Source: Leucocoprinus leucothites (taxonomy: Eukaryota > Basidiomycota > Agaricomycetes > Agaricales > Agaricaceae). Taken from it: DNA of 64,000 nucleotides. The translations under genes and the position numbers were made by a program. Location of the stretch: contig JAACJO010000018.1 in the NCBI GenBank assembly GCA_013368445.1, positions 496,001 through 560,000 on the forward strand. The letters run 5' to 3'. Below are positions 35,597 to 45,072 of the stretch, piece after piece. Within the stretch, counting starts at the first letter, position 1, and each line of letters starts with the position of its first letter. The notes beneath the pieces were generated by a model. That model was not told the DNA's origin, made no database searches, and saw nothing but the letters and a program-made list of their open reading frames with translations.

Positions 35597-35607
35597 ATTA
35601 TCAGACT
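35597..35607 (+). promoter_or_regulatory. Primer binding site of self-priming type
   Basis: ATTATCAGACT, two bases after the LTR, is the exact reverse complement of AGTCTGATAAT at 35364-35374, where transcription should begin. Tf1/sushi-type chromoviruses prime reverse transcription with an 11-base match between RNA 5' end and PBS; the length and position here agree. Confidence 0.7.
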
Positions 35608-35641
35608 CAGATTCTACTGTCGCACTCGCACTTCTGTTATC

Positions 35642-37234
35642 ATGGTCAACACCCGTACTATCAAGGGCAAGACCTCCACCGTTGCGCAACCAGAGCGAAA
35701 ACGCTCTCACACTCCTCCTCCTGTCCCAAGCTCTTCTCGTCTGACCGACGACAATTCTCGTATCAGTATCCGCGCTCATCGTTCACGTCGTCTTAATCCC
35801 AATCTCCCAGAAACTCCTCGATCTGCTAGTTCTCCTCCACCGCCTCCTCGTCGTTTTCGAAATATCCGTTCTCCCAGAACTCCTGCCCCACCTGGTGGTC
35901 TGCCATCTGACAGAGATCCATCCGATCCCTCGGAACCGGGTGACTCTGATGGTCCAGACTACGCCGATAATCAATCTATGGGCCACGACGGCGATGATGA
36001 AGACGATGAACCCATCTATAACGGCTCCCCCGGTGGTCCTGGTGACCCCGACGACAATGATCCTGAAGACCCTTCCCATTCTTCCGATGATGAGCCTCTT
36101 CCTCCTCGACGGGCACCTCATCCCCGAGCTCCCCGACAGGATCCAAACAATGATCGTCTAGCCGATGCCTTGGGTAGGCTTGCTGACAATCTCGATCACC
36201 AAGCGGCTGCACAAGCCAATCAGACTCGCATCAATAAGGCTCGCCTCCCAGACACTTTCAGCGGCTCTGACCCCGAAAAACTCAACACTTTCCTAATCCA
36301 ATGCCGTCTATATTTCCGAGCCAACCCCACACAATTCCAGCACGACAATCAGAAAGTCGATTTTGCCATGACCTACCTCACCGGTGTTGCGCTTGACTGG
36401 TTCGAGGTCGGCCTCACTCAGGAAGAACAGGGTGTCTTCCATGACTGGTTCGACGATTGGAATGCATTTGTCCGTGAGCTCTGTACGCATTTTGGCATTG
36501 CCAACCCAAAGGGAGAAGCAGCCAAGATGCTTGATACCCTTCGCATGAAACCGGGTGATAAAATCGCCACTTTCAACGTCGAGTTCCTCAAACACGCCTC
36601 TCAACTCGGTTGGAACGATGAGGTCCTCTGCCATTGTTACTACAAGGGACTTCCGAACCGCATCCAAGACCCTCTCAGTACCCGTGAGCAGGGTAAACCC
36701 ACTACTTTCGAGGAAATGCATCGCTTGGCCATCGTTTACGACGGATGCTACTGGGAGCGTGACCGTGAATGTGTTCGTGCCCGCGCTGCAGAGAAGGATG
36801 CTGCCGATTCTCTGAATCGGAAGCAGCCCAACAAGCCCTTGACCTCCAATCCTTCCAACCCGAATCCGTCACGCGGCCAGTCTCAACCTGGCAACAACAA
36901 CAACAACAACAATCGAGGAGGCAACAACAGTAACAGCAACAACAACAATAACCGCAATCAGTCGCAGGCTCCATCAACCAAATCCAACACCCCCGCTCCA
37001 TCCACATCCAGTACCCAACGCCCTACGCCGAAATTCGACCTCTCTAGTAAACTCGGCCAAAATGGCAAACTGACACCCGAGGAGCGGAAACGACACCTCG
37101 ACGAAGATCTCTGTCTATTCTGCGGTGGCAAAGGCCACAAGGTCGAGAATTGCCACAAGAAACAAAATCGGGCCAAGATCCACAAGGTCGAAGCGGCTCC
37201 GCCTAAGGACTCTGAAAAGAGTCCGGAAAAATAG
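35642..37234 (+). CDS. Chromovirus gag, 530 aa
   Basis: Open from the ATG at 35,642 to TAG at 37,232-37,234. The first ~190 residues are Pro/Arg-rich then acidic (DGDDEDDEP). The retrotransposon gag body follows (KLNTFLIQCRLYFRANPTQF, TYLTGVALDWFEVGL, RELCTHFGIANPKGEAA). An Asn-rich stretch leads to a CCHC zinc knuckle, CLFCGGKGHKVENC, near residue 500. The protein forms the particle shell and binds element RNA. The stop overlaps the start of the protease frame, which lies in the -1 frame (37,234 onward), so a -1 ribosomal frameshift at CCGGAAAAATAG is likely. The frame is undamaged. Confidence 0.92.
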   Translation: MVNTRTIKGKTSTVAQPERKRSHTPPPVPSSSRLTDDNSRISIRAHRSRRLNPNLPETPRSASSPPPPPRRFRNIRSPRTPAPPGGLPSDRDPSDPSEPGDSDGPDYADNQSMGHDGDDEDDEPIYNGSPGGPGDPDDNDPEDPSHSSDDEPLPPRRAPHPRAPRQDPNNDRLADALGRLADNLDHQAAAQANQTRINKARLPDTFSGSDPEKLNTFLIQCRLYFRANPTQFQHDNQKVDFAMTYLTGVALDWFEVGLTQEEQGVFHDWFDDWNAFVRELCTHFGIANPKGEAAKMLDTLRMKPGDKIATFNVEFLKHASQLGWNDEVLCHCYYKGLPNRIQDPLSTREQGKPTTFEEMHRLAIVYDGCYWERDRECVRARAAEKDAADSLNRKQPNKPLTSNPSNPNPSRGQSQPGNNNNNNNRGGNNSNSNNNNNRNQSQAPSTKSNTPAPSTSSTQRPTPKFDLSSKLGQNGKLTPEERKRHLDEDLCLFCGGKGHKVENCHKKQNRAKIHKVEAAPPKDSEKSPEK

Positions 37235-40200
37235 AGGGCGACCCTCAGGACTCTGCACAGACTGGGGGTCGCGTTGAGCTCATCTGTGCACCAGAGAGTC
37301 TCCTCCGCCTCAATGCGTCCGCTCTTTCCAATCCGAATTCTCTTATTGCTTCCCTCACTTCTTCTCTCATTTGCTCATCCGATAATATCCAACGGATACC
37401 GTTTTGTGCTCTCGTTGATTCCAGCTCGACTCATTGCTTCATAGATTCTGATTTCGTCCGCACTCACTCTCTTCCGACTTCGCCTTTACCTCCTATCGAG
37501 CTTTGCCTATTTGACGGATCGTCAAATAGTTACATTACTGAACTTGTGAACCTTCCTGTTACCTTCTCTACTGGTGAATCTATGACTATTGACTTCTATG
37601 TCACTCGGCTTGATTCTTCCTGCTCTGTGGTACTTGGACACAACTGGCTCACCCGCTTACAATCCGTTGATTGACTGGGTTTCGAGCAGCATATCTTTCC
37701 GATCGCATTTGCAGGATAATCTTGCCCCTTCTGCCCGCATCGCATCCGCTCCCATAGCGGCTCCTACTTCGTCACCCGCTCCTAGCCCGACGGCTGACAC
37801 TCCTCTGAATTCACCATCCTCTGGGACTTCTATGTCTACTCCTGGTATTGCAACAGCTCCTCGCGTTTCTATCATCAACGCTGCTGCATACATTCGCGCT
37901 TCGCGCCTTCCTGGTTCAGTAAACTTCCGCCTCAATCTCAGCTCGCCTTCCGCTTCCGCCAATTCGGCTCGGTTTTCCGACGAGTCAATTGACCTTTCTA
38001 AAGTGCCCGACGAATATCATGAATTCGCCGATGTGTTCAGCAAAGCTCGCGCTGACAGCCTTGCGCCGCATCGCCCCTACGATCTCAAAATCAATATTGA
38101 AGAGGGTGCTCAACCTCCCATTGGCACTATCTATTCATTATCTCCATCCGAGCTTGAGTCGCTCCGCGAATTTATTGACAAACACGTATCTATTGGTTTT
38201 ATCCGCCCCACTTCTTCGCCTCACGGCGCACCCGTTCTCTTCGTTCGGAAGAAAGACGGTTCATTACGACTTTGTGTCGATTTCCGCGGCCTCAATCGCA
38301 TCACCAAGAAGGATCGCTACCCGCTCCCGCTCATCTCTGACCTACTCGACTCTCCTCACAAAGCCCGCATCTATACCAAGATAGACCTTCGACACGCTTA
38401 TCACCTCATTCGGATCGCTGAAGGAGACGAATGGAAAACGGCTTTCAGGACCCGCTATGGATCCTTTGAATGGCTGGTTATGCCTTTCGGACTCACCAAC
38501 GCACCCGCAGCTTTCCAGCGGTTCATGAACGACATCTTTTCCGACCTCCTCAACATCTGCGTCACAGTCTATCTCGATGACATCCTCATCTACTCTGACG
38601 ACCTCGACACACACAAGAAACAAGTTCGAGACGTCCTCAAGCGGCTCCGCAAGCATGGCCTATATGCTAAAGCGGAAAAATGCGAGTTCCATTCCGATTC
38701 TGTCGAATACCTCGGGTATATCCTTTCACCAGCCGGTCTCAAAATGTCGGAAGACAAAATCAAAATCATCCAGGATTGGCCTGAACCGAAGAAAGTCAAA
38801 GACATCCAGTCTTTTCTAGGTTTCGCCAATTTCTATCGACGCTTCATTTACAACTATTCCGATATCGTCGTCCCGCTTACGTGCCTCACCCGAAAAGCAT
38901 CTAAGTGGAACTTCGACAAACGGTGTCGCGAAGCCTTCAACTCCCTCAAAGAAGCGTTCACCACTGCTCCTATACTCACTCACTGGATACCCGACGCCCA
39001 GATCATCATTGAGACTGATGCTTCCGATTATGCACTTGCTGCCATCCTTTCCATTGTCGCGGACGACAACGAAGTTCACCCGATTGCGTTCCATTCCCAC
39101 ACCTTCAGCACGGCCGAGTTAAACTATGACACTCACGACAAAGAGCTCCTTGCTATCTTCGAGGCTTTTCACACCTGGCGGCATTACCTTGAAGGAGCCC
39201 CACTCCCTATTGACGTTGTTACCGATCACAAGAACCTGGAATACTTCTGCACTACGAAGATCCTAACTCGTCGACAGGCTCGTTGGTCTGAGTTCATATC
39301 ACAGTTCAACCTCATCATCCGTTTCCGACCCGGCTGACTCGGAACCAAGCCTGACGCTCTCACTAGACGATGGGACATCTACCCTAAAAGGGGGAATAAT
39401 GGCTACGCTTCAGTCAATCCTCATAATTTCCGTCCTGTATTTTTGCATGAACAGTTATCGGCTTCAGTTCGAGCTACTTATTTTTCAACTCCTTCCCTTC
39501 GCGCTGCCACCATACTAGATCTCGAGAAACTTCATTCTGATATCCTTACTTCGCTCCCTCAAGACCCGATCACATCCGCTCACATTACTCATCCCGAAGG
39601 CCGCTGGTCAGTTGATTCCGCTGGTTTCCTTCGGCTCGACAACAGGATCTATGTACCCGACGTCAACAATCTTAGACTCAGAGTTCTACAATACAAACAC
39701 GATCACGTCCTTTCTGGCCATTTCGGTCAGAACAAGACCCTCGAACTCATCCGACGCGAGTACACCTGGCCTGATATCCGATCTCAGGTCAAGGCTTTCT
39801 GTAAATCCTGCGTTACCTGTATGCGATCCAAGTCTCAGCGCCACAAGCCATACGGTAACCTCAAGCAACTCCCCATTCCTGAACGCCCTTGGAATTCGAT
39901 TTCAATGGATTTTATTGAGAAACTCCCTTCTTCCTCTGGCTTTGACACCATCCTCGTTATCGTCGACCGACTCTCCAAACAGGCTGTATTCATTCCGACC
40001 CACGACACTATCACTTCCGCAGAACTAGCACGGTTATTTGTCATTCACGTATTCTCTAAGCATGGTGTTCCTTCTCATGTCACTTCCGATCGCGGTTCAG
40101 AGTTCGTCTCACACTTCTTCCGTTCCCTCGGCACGGCTCTGGACATGCGCCTTCACTTCACATCTGGTTATCATCCTGAAGGTGACGGACAAACGGAACG

Positions 40201-40984
40201 AACTAACCAAACGCTAGAGCAGTACCTCCGCGTTTACTGCAACTATCAGCAGAACAACTGGTCCGACCTCCTCCCACTTGCAGAATTCGCATACAACAAC
40301 GCGCCCAGTGCTACCACCGGAATTTCGCCCTTCTTCGCCAACAAGGGTTATCACCCAAACATTACAGTTCATCCTGAACACGATATCGCATCGGCTCGCG
40401 CACGCGACTTCGCAGTCGATCTCGACGAATTACACACTACTCTCAAAGCTGAAATAGCCACTGCTCAAGAACGCTACCAACGAACCGCTGATGCACGTCG
40501 GTTACCAGCCCCAGAGTTCAAAGTCGGCCAGAAAGTTTTCGTGAAAGCTCAATTCTTCTGCACTACCCATCCATCCAAAAAGCTTTCTGAAAAATACCTC
40601 GGTCCATACGAAATTATCGCTCAACCTGGCTCTCACTCGTTCACCCTTCGCCTTCCAGATTCCATGCGCGCTGTTCATCCTGTCTTCCACGTTTCCATGC
40701 TTGAGCCGACCACACCCAATCCATTTTCCGATCGCACAGAACCGGCTCCTGCTCCCGTTGTCATTGACGGTGAGCCAGAGTACGAGATTGCCCGCATCGT
40801 AGACTCGAAGATCGATCGACGTCACACATGCAAACTTCTCTACAAGGTCATCTGGTTGGGATATGAAGATACTGACGAAGAATCTTCATGGTTACCTGCT
40901 ACCGAGCTTACACACGCGACTGAACTTCTTTTTGATTACCATTCTGCTTATCCTGACAAGCCTGGCCCACTTCCTTTATCCTAG
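37234..40984 (+). pseudogene. Chromovirus pro-pol: protease, RT, RNase H, integrase, chromodomain
   Basis: Protease (37234-37674, -1 frame to gag) has an ALVDSSSTHCFID site, with Ser where Gly is usual. It ends in HNWLTR, and the RT frame picks up at once with YNPLIDWV: one extra T near 37,658 causes the break. From 37,589 the frame holds RT (PYDLKINIEEGAQPPIG, LRLCVDFRGLNRITKKD, active site TVYLDDILIYS), RNase H (IIETDASDYALAAIL, VVTDHKNLEYF), the H-H-C-C integrase finger (HFGQ...CKSCVTC), the integrase core (MDFIEKLPSSSGFDTIL, VTSDRGSEFVSHFF, PEGDGQTERTNQTLEQYL) and a C-terminal chromodomain (EYEIARIVDSK, LLYKVIWLGYED, ESSWLPATEL). A TGA at 39,335-39,337 follows FRPG where family members have Arg or similar, a simple CGA-to-TGA change. 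Two point lesions thus separate it from an open frame. Confidence 0.92.
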
Positions 40985-41287
40985 ACTTTCTCTCGGCTAC
41001 GTATTTTCTTCACCCGTTTTATGATACCGGCTCACTCGTTTTCTTCTGGACTTAGACAATTTTTCGCACTTCCGTACTTACCATTTTGTTTTGCTTACAC
41101 CCAATAGCCTCATCTCCCTCTCGTCTTTTTTCTCTTATTTCGGACTTTTTCTTTACTCACACTTGGCCCCAAGAAATATCATCCATTTCAAACACAAGTC
41201 CAAAGAGCAAAAGTAAAATATGCGACAACAAAAAACGGATTCACGACGACGCGAGCCGAGCATGAGGAACGGGATGGACGAAACGAC

Positions 41288-42542
41288 CTACTTACTCCCA
41301 CTCTCATCCTCCTTCTCTCCCTCATCCTCCTCCTCTCCAGCCTCTCCCTCATCCCCAGATCCAGCTTCCGACGTCTCGGGCACGTTCTTCTTAGTGGCCA
41401 ATCTGGCGTCCAACTCCGCCTGTGCCTTTTCGTGCGCCTCGTCGTCCATCACCTTGTCATCAAGGACAAGCCGGTCGTAGAACTCCTCGAAGTCCTTAGC
41501 CAGCCCATCCACGACCTTGGTCTGGGACCGGATACTCGACACCATTGCCAAGTGCCGAGTTCCCAACTCGGCCCGGATCCCCTTCAACTCCTTGAGAATA
41601 GCCGTTTGGACGGCCCGGGTCTTCCTCTGCTCGACAATTAGTTCGTACGTTTGTTCATGAGGCTGTTTGTCAGCCTCTGTCGGAACCGCACACTTCTGTT
41701 TTGAAGTGTGGCATGGCTCGCACATATACTTGCCGCTGTGAATGTTGTCAGTTGATCAGCCGACCCAGGGAATCGGAAGCTACTCACGCGTCACTTTGCT
41801 CGGTGCAGTTCTTGCCCAGACGCAAGCACCGCCCGCACTCGTTGTCTCCGCCCATCTTTATCTTCCCTCCCTTGGCGTCATAGTTTCCGCATTTTCGGAG
41901 AACGGCGGTCTCGTCTCTTCCATCTCCGGCCAAACCTGAGCCGGGCGTCCACAACGGATCGTCGTCTTGATCATCCAACTCCGTAATTTGATACTTGGAG
42001 GGACCAGCGGCCGCACTCCGTTGAGTCAACCTGGCCGTATCAGCCGGCCCGCTCGTCGGTTTTGCACGAGGCCTTCGAGCCCCAGTCCCCGCCTTCGCAT
42101 TTTCTGTCGTTTTCGTTTTCTTCGCCGGACTCTCCACTATCTCGACCTCTACCTCCATTGCCCTCTTCTTTCCCTTCCCCTTCTCTTTTTCCTGTCTTTC
42201 CTTCTCCTTCTTCTCGGCCTCGAGCCAAATCCGCTCCGCCAGCTCGGCCTCCTCCTTTTCCTTTTGTAGCCGCTCCGCTTCCTCGGCCTCCTTCCTCTTT
42301 TTCTCAGCTTCCTCAGCCTCTCTCTGTTTCTTCTCTGCCATCTTCCTCCGCAACTCTTCTTTCCTCTTCTGCTGTTCCGCCTCCTCGCGCTTCTTCTTTT
42401 CGGCTTCCTCAGCTTCTCTCTTCTTCCTCTCCTCTCCCTCGGCTGCCTTCCGAGCATCCTCCTCGTCCATCTTGCGAAGTTTGTTTTCGAGGTCGCTATC
42501 AGACATTGGGTCGGATCCTTGTGTAGCGGAATTGGGCGCCAT
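41288..42542 (-). CDS. Antisense accessory gene of the chromovirus: Zn2Cys6 zinc-cluster coiled-coil protein, 400 aa
   Basis: This gene lies between pol and the 3' LTR on the strand opposite to the element RNA. Exon 1 (42542-41788) and exon 2 (41735-41288) are joined across a 52-base intron (GTGAGT...TTCACAG), giving 400 residues without a break. Residues about 20-125 are a long Glu/Lys/Arg coiled coil, followed by a basic nuclear-localisation-like stretch (KGKGKKR, PAKKTK). After splicing the cysteines read C236-x2-C239-x6-C246-x10-C257-x2-C260-x6-C267, the GAL4-type zinc-cluster spacing; the intron falls inside it, which supports the splice model. The C-terminal part is helical and ends in an acidic tail. 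It is probably a nuclear DNA-binding protein, but the target is unknown. It starts 130 bases from the LTR, so an antisense LTR promoter could drive it. Confidence 0.83.
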
Positions 42543-42671
42543 GGTAGATAAAGGGGATTAAGTTGTGAGAAAGCTTAATTTTTCCCTCAGAGCGGAATTT
42601 ATACGGAGTTCGAATTGGTTCCCACGATCAAGTCACGTGGCTTCGAGGGCTCAGCCCTAAGGGGGGAATAC

Positions 42672-43230
42672 TGTCACGAGCCGGGCCTCAAGAACGGCTG
42701 ACGGTTTGAACTTGGTATTATTTTCATGAACTCCTAGCCGCTTTCACATATCGGTTACTTCGGTTTTTATCGGTCTTTCGCCTTCGGACTTATTCTGACA
42801 TCTTCCATGTTATTAATTCATACCGCCTTGTCGAAATTTTCTGACAACCGTTTAATAGTAAATTTTATATCTTCTAGCCTTGTAAAATTTGCGGACTCCA
42901 CTTTGATTATTTCTCCGTTTATTACTTTGTTTGTTTTCCTTATCCGATCCTATATTCCACATCGTATATAAGTAGCACGACTTTGTACTTGGGTTCCTCA
43001 GTCTGATAATCAACTTAGCGATACGCTACTTTCCTCTGCTCTCTGTTCGTCCTCAGCTCTCTTATATTGTCTGAAATCCGGGTCAAGCATCAGTAGTCGG
43101 CACAACACATAAGTTGAGGCCACGACCCGCTCCCGCGTCCGACGACCGGCTCCTGCCTTACCTCTGTCACACCTCTGTCCAACCGGTCCTTGACGTCGGC
43201 TCCCTATCCGTAGCGTTTGCGCGCTTAACA
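42672..43230 (+). repeat. Chromovirus 3' LTR
   Basis: 559 bases, almost identical to 35036-35594, preceded by the polypurine tract AAGGGGGGAATAC and followed by the duplication GGATA (43231-43235). Confidence 0.93.
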
Positions 43231-43235
43231 GGATA

Positions 43236-43746
43236 GAGTGATATGGGATTCCAGATCTAGAAGCAGATTACTTGCTGTATCACCTTTTGGGCCAGCAACT
43301 GACTGCTACAAGTAAAAATAGGGTGTAAACATATCAAGCTTAAATTTCTGGCAGTCTTTGGCCAAAAGGTTGCAGTGGCTCAAAAAACTGTCCCAATATT
43401 TTCGCATTTTGGACATATTTGCTAATACCAGGGCAGATATATGGCCTAGCATCCTGAAAATATTCACACAGGTACCTTGACATATTGGGAGCATATATTC
43501 CCATGATCACATGATCTTGTACATCAATGAATTATTAATGTATTATCGAAAATATCTACTGATTGGGACAGTTTTTTGACCCCCTGTCAGCCTCCTAGTA
43601 TCTACCTTGTAACAGGCCAGGGGAGCATCAGGGCAGGTGTGGGAGTAATAAACAAGATCATGTTACCTTAGTTGACATGTTGAGATGGTTACAACTGTCT
43701 TTCTTCCTGCCACTACATCATAAAAGCTACCTCCTCTACCCAATAC
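43236..43746. other. Spacer with an inverted repeat, possible 5' part of a Tc1 element
   Basis: GGCTCAAAAAACTGTCCCAAT (near 43,377, with CAGT before it) recurs inverted as ATTGGGACAGTTTTTTGACC (43,562-43,581), followed by CCCCTG. The CAG-start and A-rich pattern looks like Tc1 terminal repeats, but no flanking TA pair was found. The rest is AT-rich without genes. Confidence 0.45.
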
Positions 43747-44236
43747 TCTCAAGTCACTTCTCTTCTCAAAGATGGCTACTCCATGTGCCAGATTGAACAT
43801 AAAACTGGTCTAGGCAAGTCTACTGTTGGGAGGATCAAGAAAAAAGTTGATGGGGACAAGGAAAACAACAAGGGAGGATGTCCTTCTAAGCTTTCTCTTT
43901 GTAATAAAAAAGCAATAATTCACCAAATAACCTCTGGAAAGCTAGACAATGCTGTCCAGGCTACAAATTTCATTAACTCTACTCTGTCTGACCCTGTCAC
44001 ACCCCAAACTGTCAGAAATACCTTTTAAAACAATGGATTTTGCTCTGTAACCAAGATCAAACAACCTCTACTCAAAAAGCAACATTGTGAGGAACACCTT
44101 GACTTTGCACATGAACATAGGAATTGGACAGTGGAAAGACTGGAAGAGGGTGTTGTTATAGTAATGCCAGCCCAGTCCTAAGCTGGCACAATAAGTATCA
44201 GATTGATCTTATCAAAGGGGACTCCTTCTCAGTAAG

Positions 44237-44795
44237 TGTTAAGCATGCAAATACTACAGATAGGGAACTGATGTCTAGGACCAGATGAACAGAGGTGAGA
44301 CAGAGATAAGGCAGGAGCTGGTCATCAGACATGGGAGTAGGTTGTGGCCTCAACTTATGTGTTGTACTGACTACTGACACTTGACCTGGATTTCAGATGA
44401 GGACAGAGAACAGAGGACAAATAGAAAGCAGAAGGAAACTAGCATATTGCTAAGTTGATAATCAGACTAAGGAATTTAAGTACAAAATCATGCTACTTAT
44501 ATACAATGTGGAATATAGGCTCAGATAAGGAAAACAAGCAAAGTGGTAAATGGAGAAATAATCAAAGTAGAGTCCACAAATTTTACAAGGCTAGAAGATA
44601 TAAAATTTACTATTAAACAGTTGTCAGAAAATTTCAACAAGGCAGTATGAATTAATAAAATAGAAGATGTCAGAATAAATCCAAAGGCAAAAAACCAATA
44701 AAACCAATGTAGCCAATATGTAAAAGCAGATAGAAGTTGATGAAAATAATACCAAGTCTGAACCTTGAGCTGTTTTCAAGGACTGGCTCATGACA
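44237..44795 (-). repeat. Solo LTR of the chromovirus family, old copy
   Basis: Exactly 559 bases, the reverse complement of the LTR at 35,036, starting TGTTAAGC and ending CATGACA, with duplication GTAAG (44232-44236 and 44796-44800). Nearly every CpG of the young LTR appears here as TpG or CpA, for example where the young copy has GACCCGCTCCCGCGTCC. Confidence 0.9.
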
Positions 44796-45072
44796 GTAAG
44801 CGATAAAGTCATTTACAAAGTCAGAGTTATAATATGGCAATTATAAGAGTTAAAGACTTGGTAATTGAAAGCTTAAAGACTTAAGTTCAATTTGACTTTG
44901 TCTAGATAAAGGCTTGTATTGAGTCTCCACCTAACCAAGTAGAAACAATGTTTCTCCTTGGTAGATGTCAACAACTTATATACAATACAAGTCTGTATCT
45001 AATATTAACTAGGGTCAAGGGCTTCTAATGAAAGAAGAGAAGCATACAGCTTCCTTAACTCTATTTAAACTA

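Larger units (their letters stand above)
35036..43230 (+). mobile_element. Ty3/gypsy chromovirus, 8195 bases, young and nearly intact
   Basis: Two 559-base LTRs (35036-35594 and 42672-43230) start TGTCACGAGC and end CTTAACA, flanked by the target duplication GGATA (35031-35035 and 43231-43235). On reading them side by side I saw only two differences, both T in the 5' LTR where the 3' LTR has C in a CpG. Order inside: self-priming site, gag, protease, RT, RNase H, integrase with chromodomain, an antisense accessory gene, polypurine tract (42658-42671, AAGGGGGGAATAC). Only one frameshift and one nonsense codon were found in pol. Confidence 0.95.

Noticed and set aside
42062..42526. Plus-strand 154-codon Ser/Pro-rich ORF opposite the zinc-cluster gene
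   Set aside because: It is the antisense of the Glu/Lys coiled coil; the minus-strand model is supported by zinc-cluster spacing across a canonical intron.
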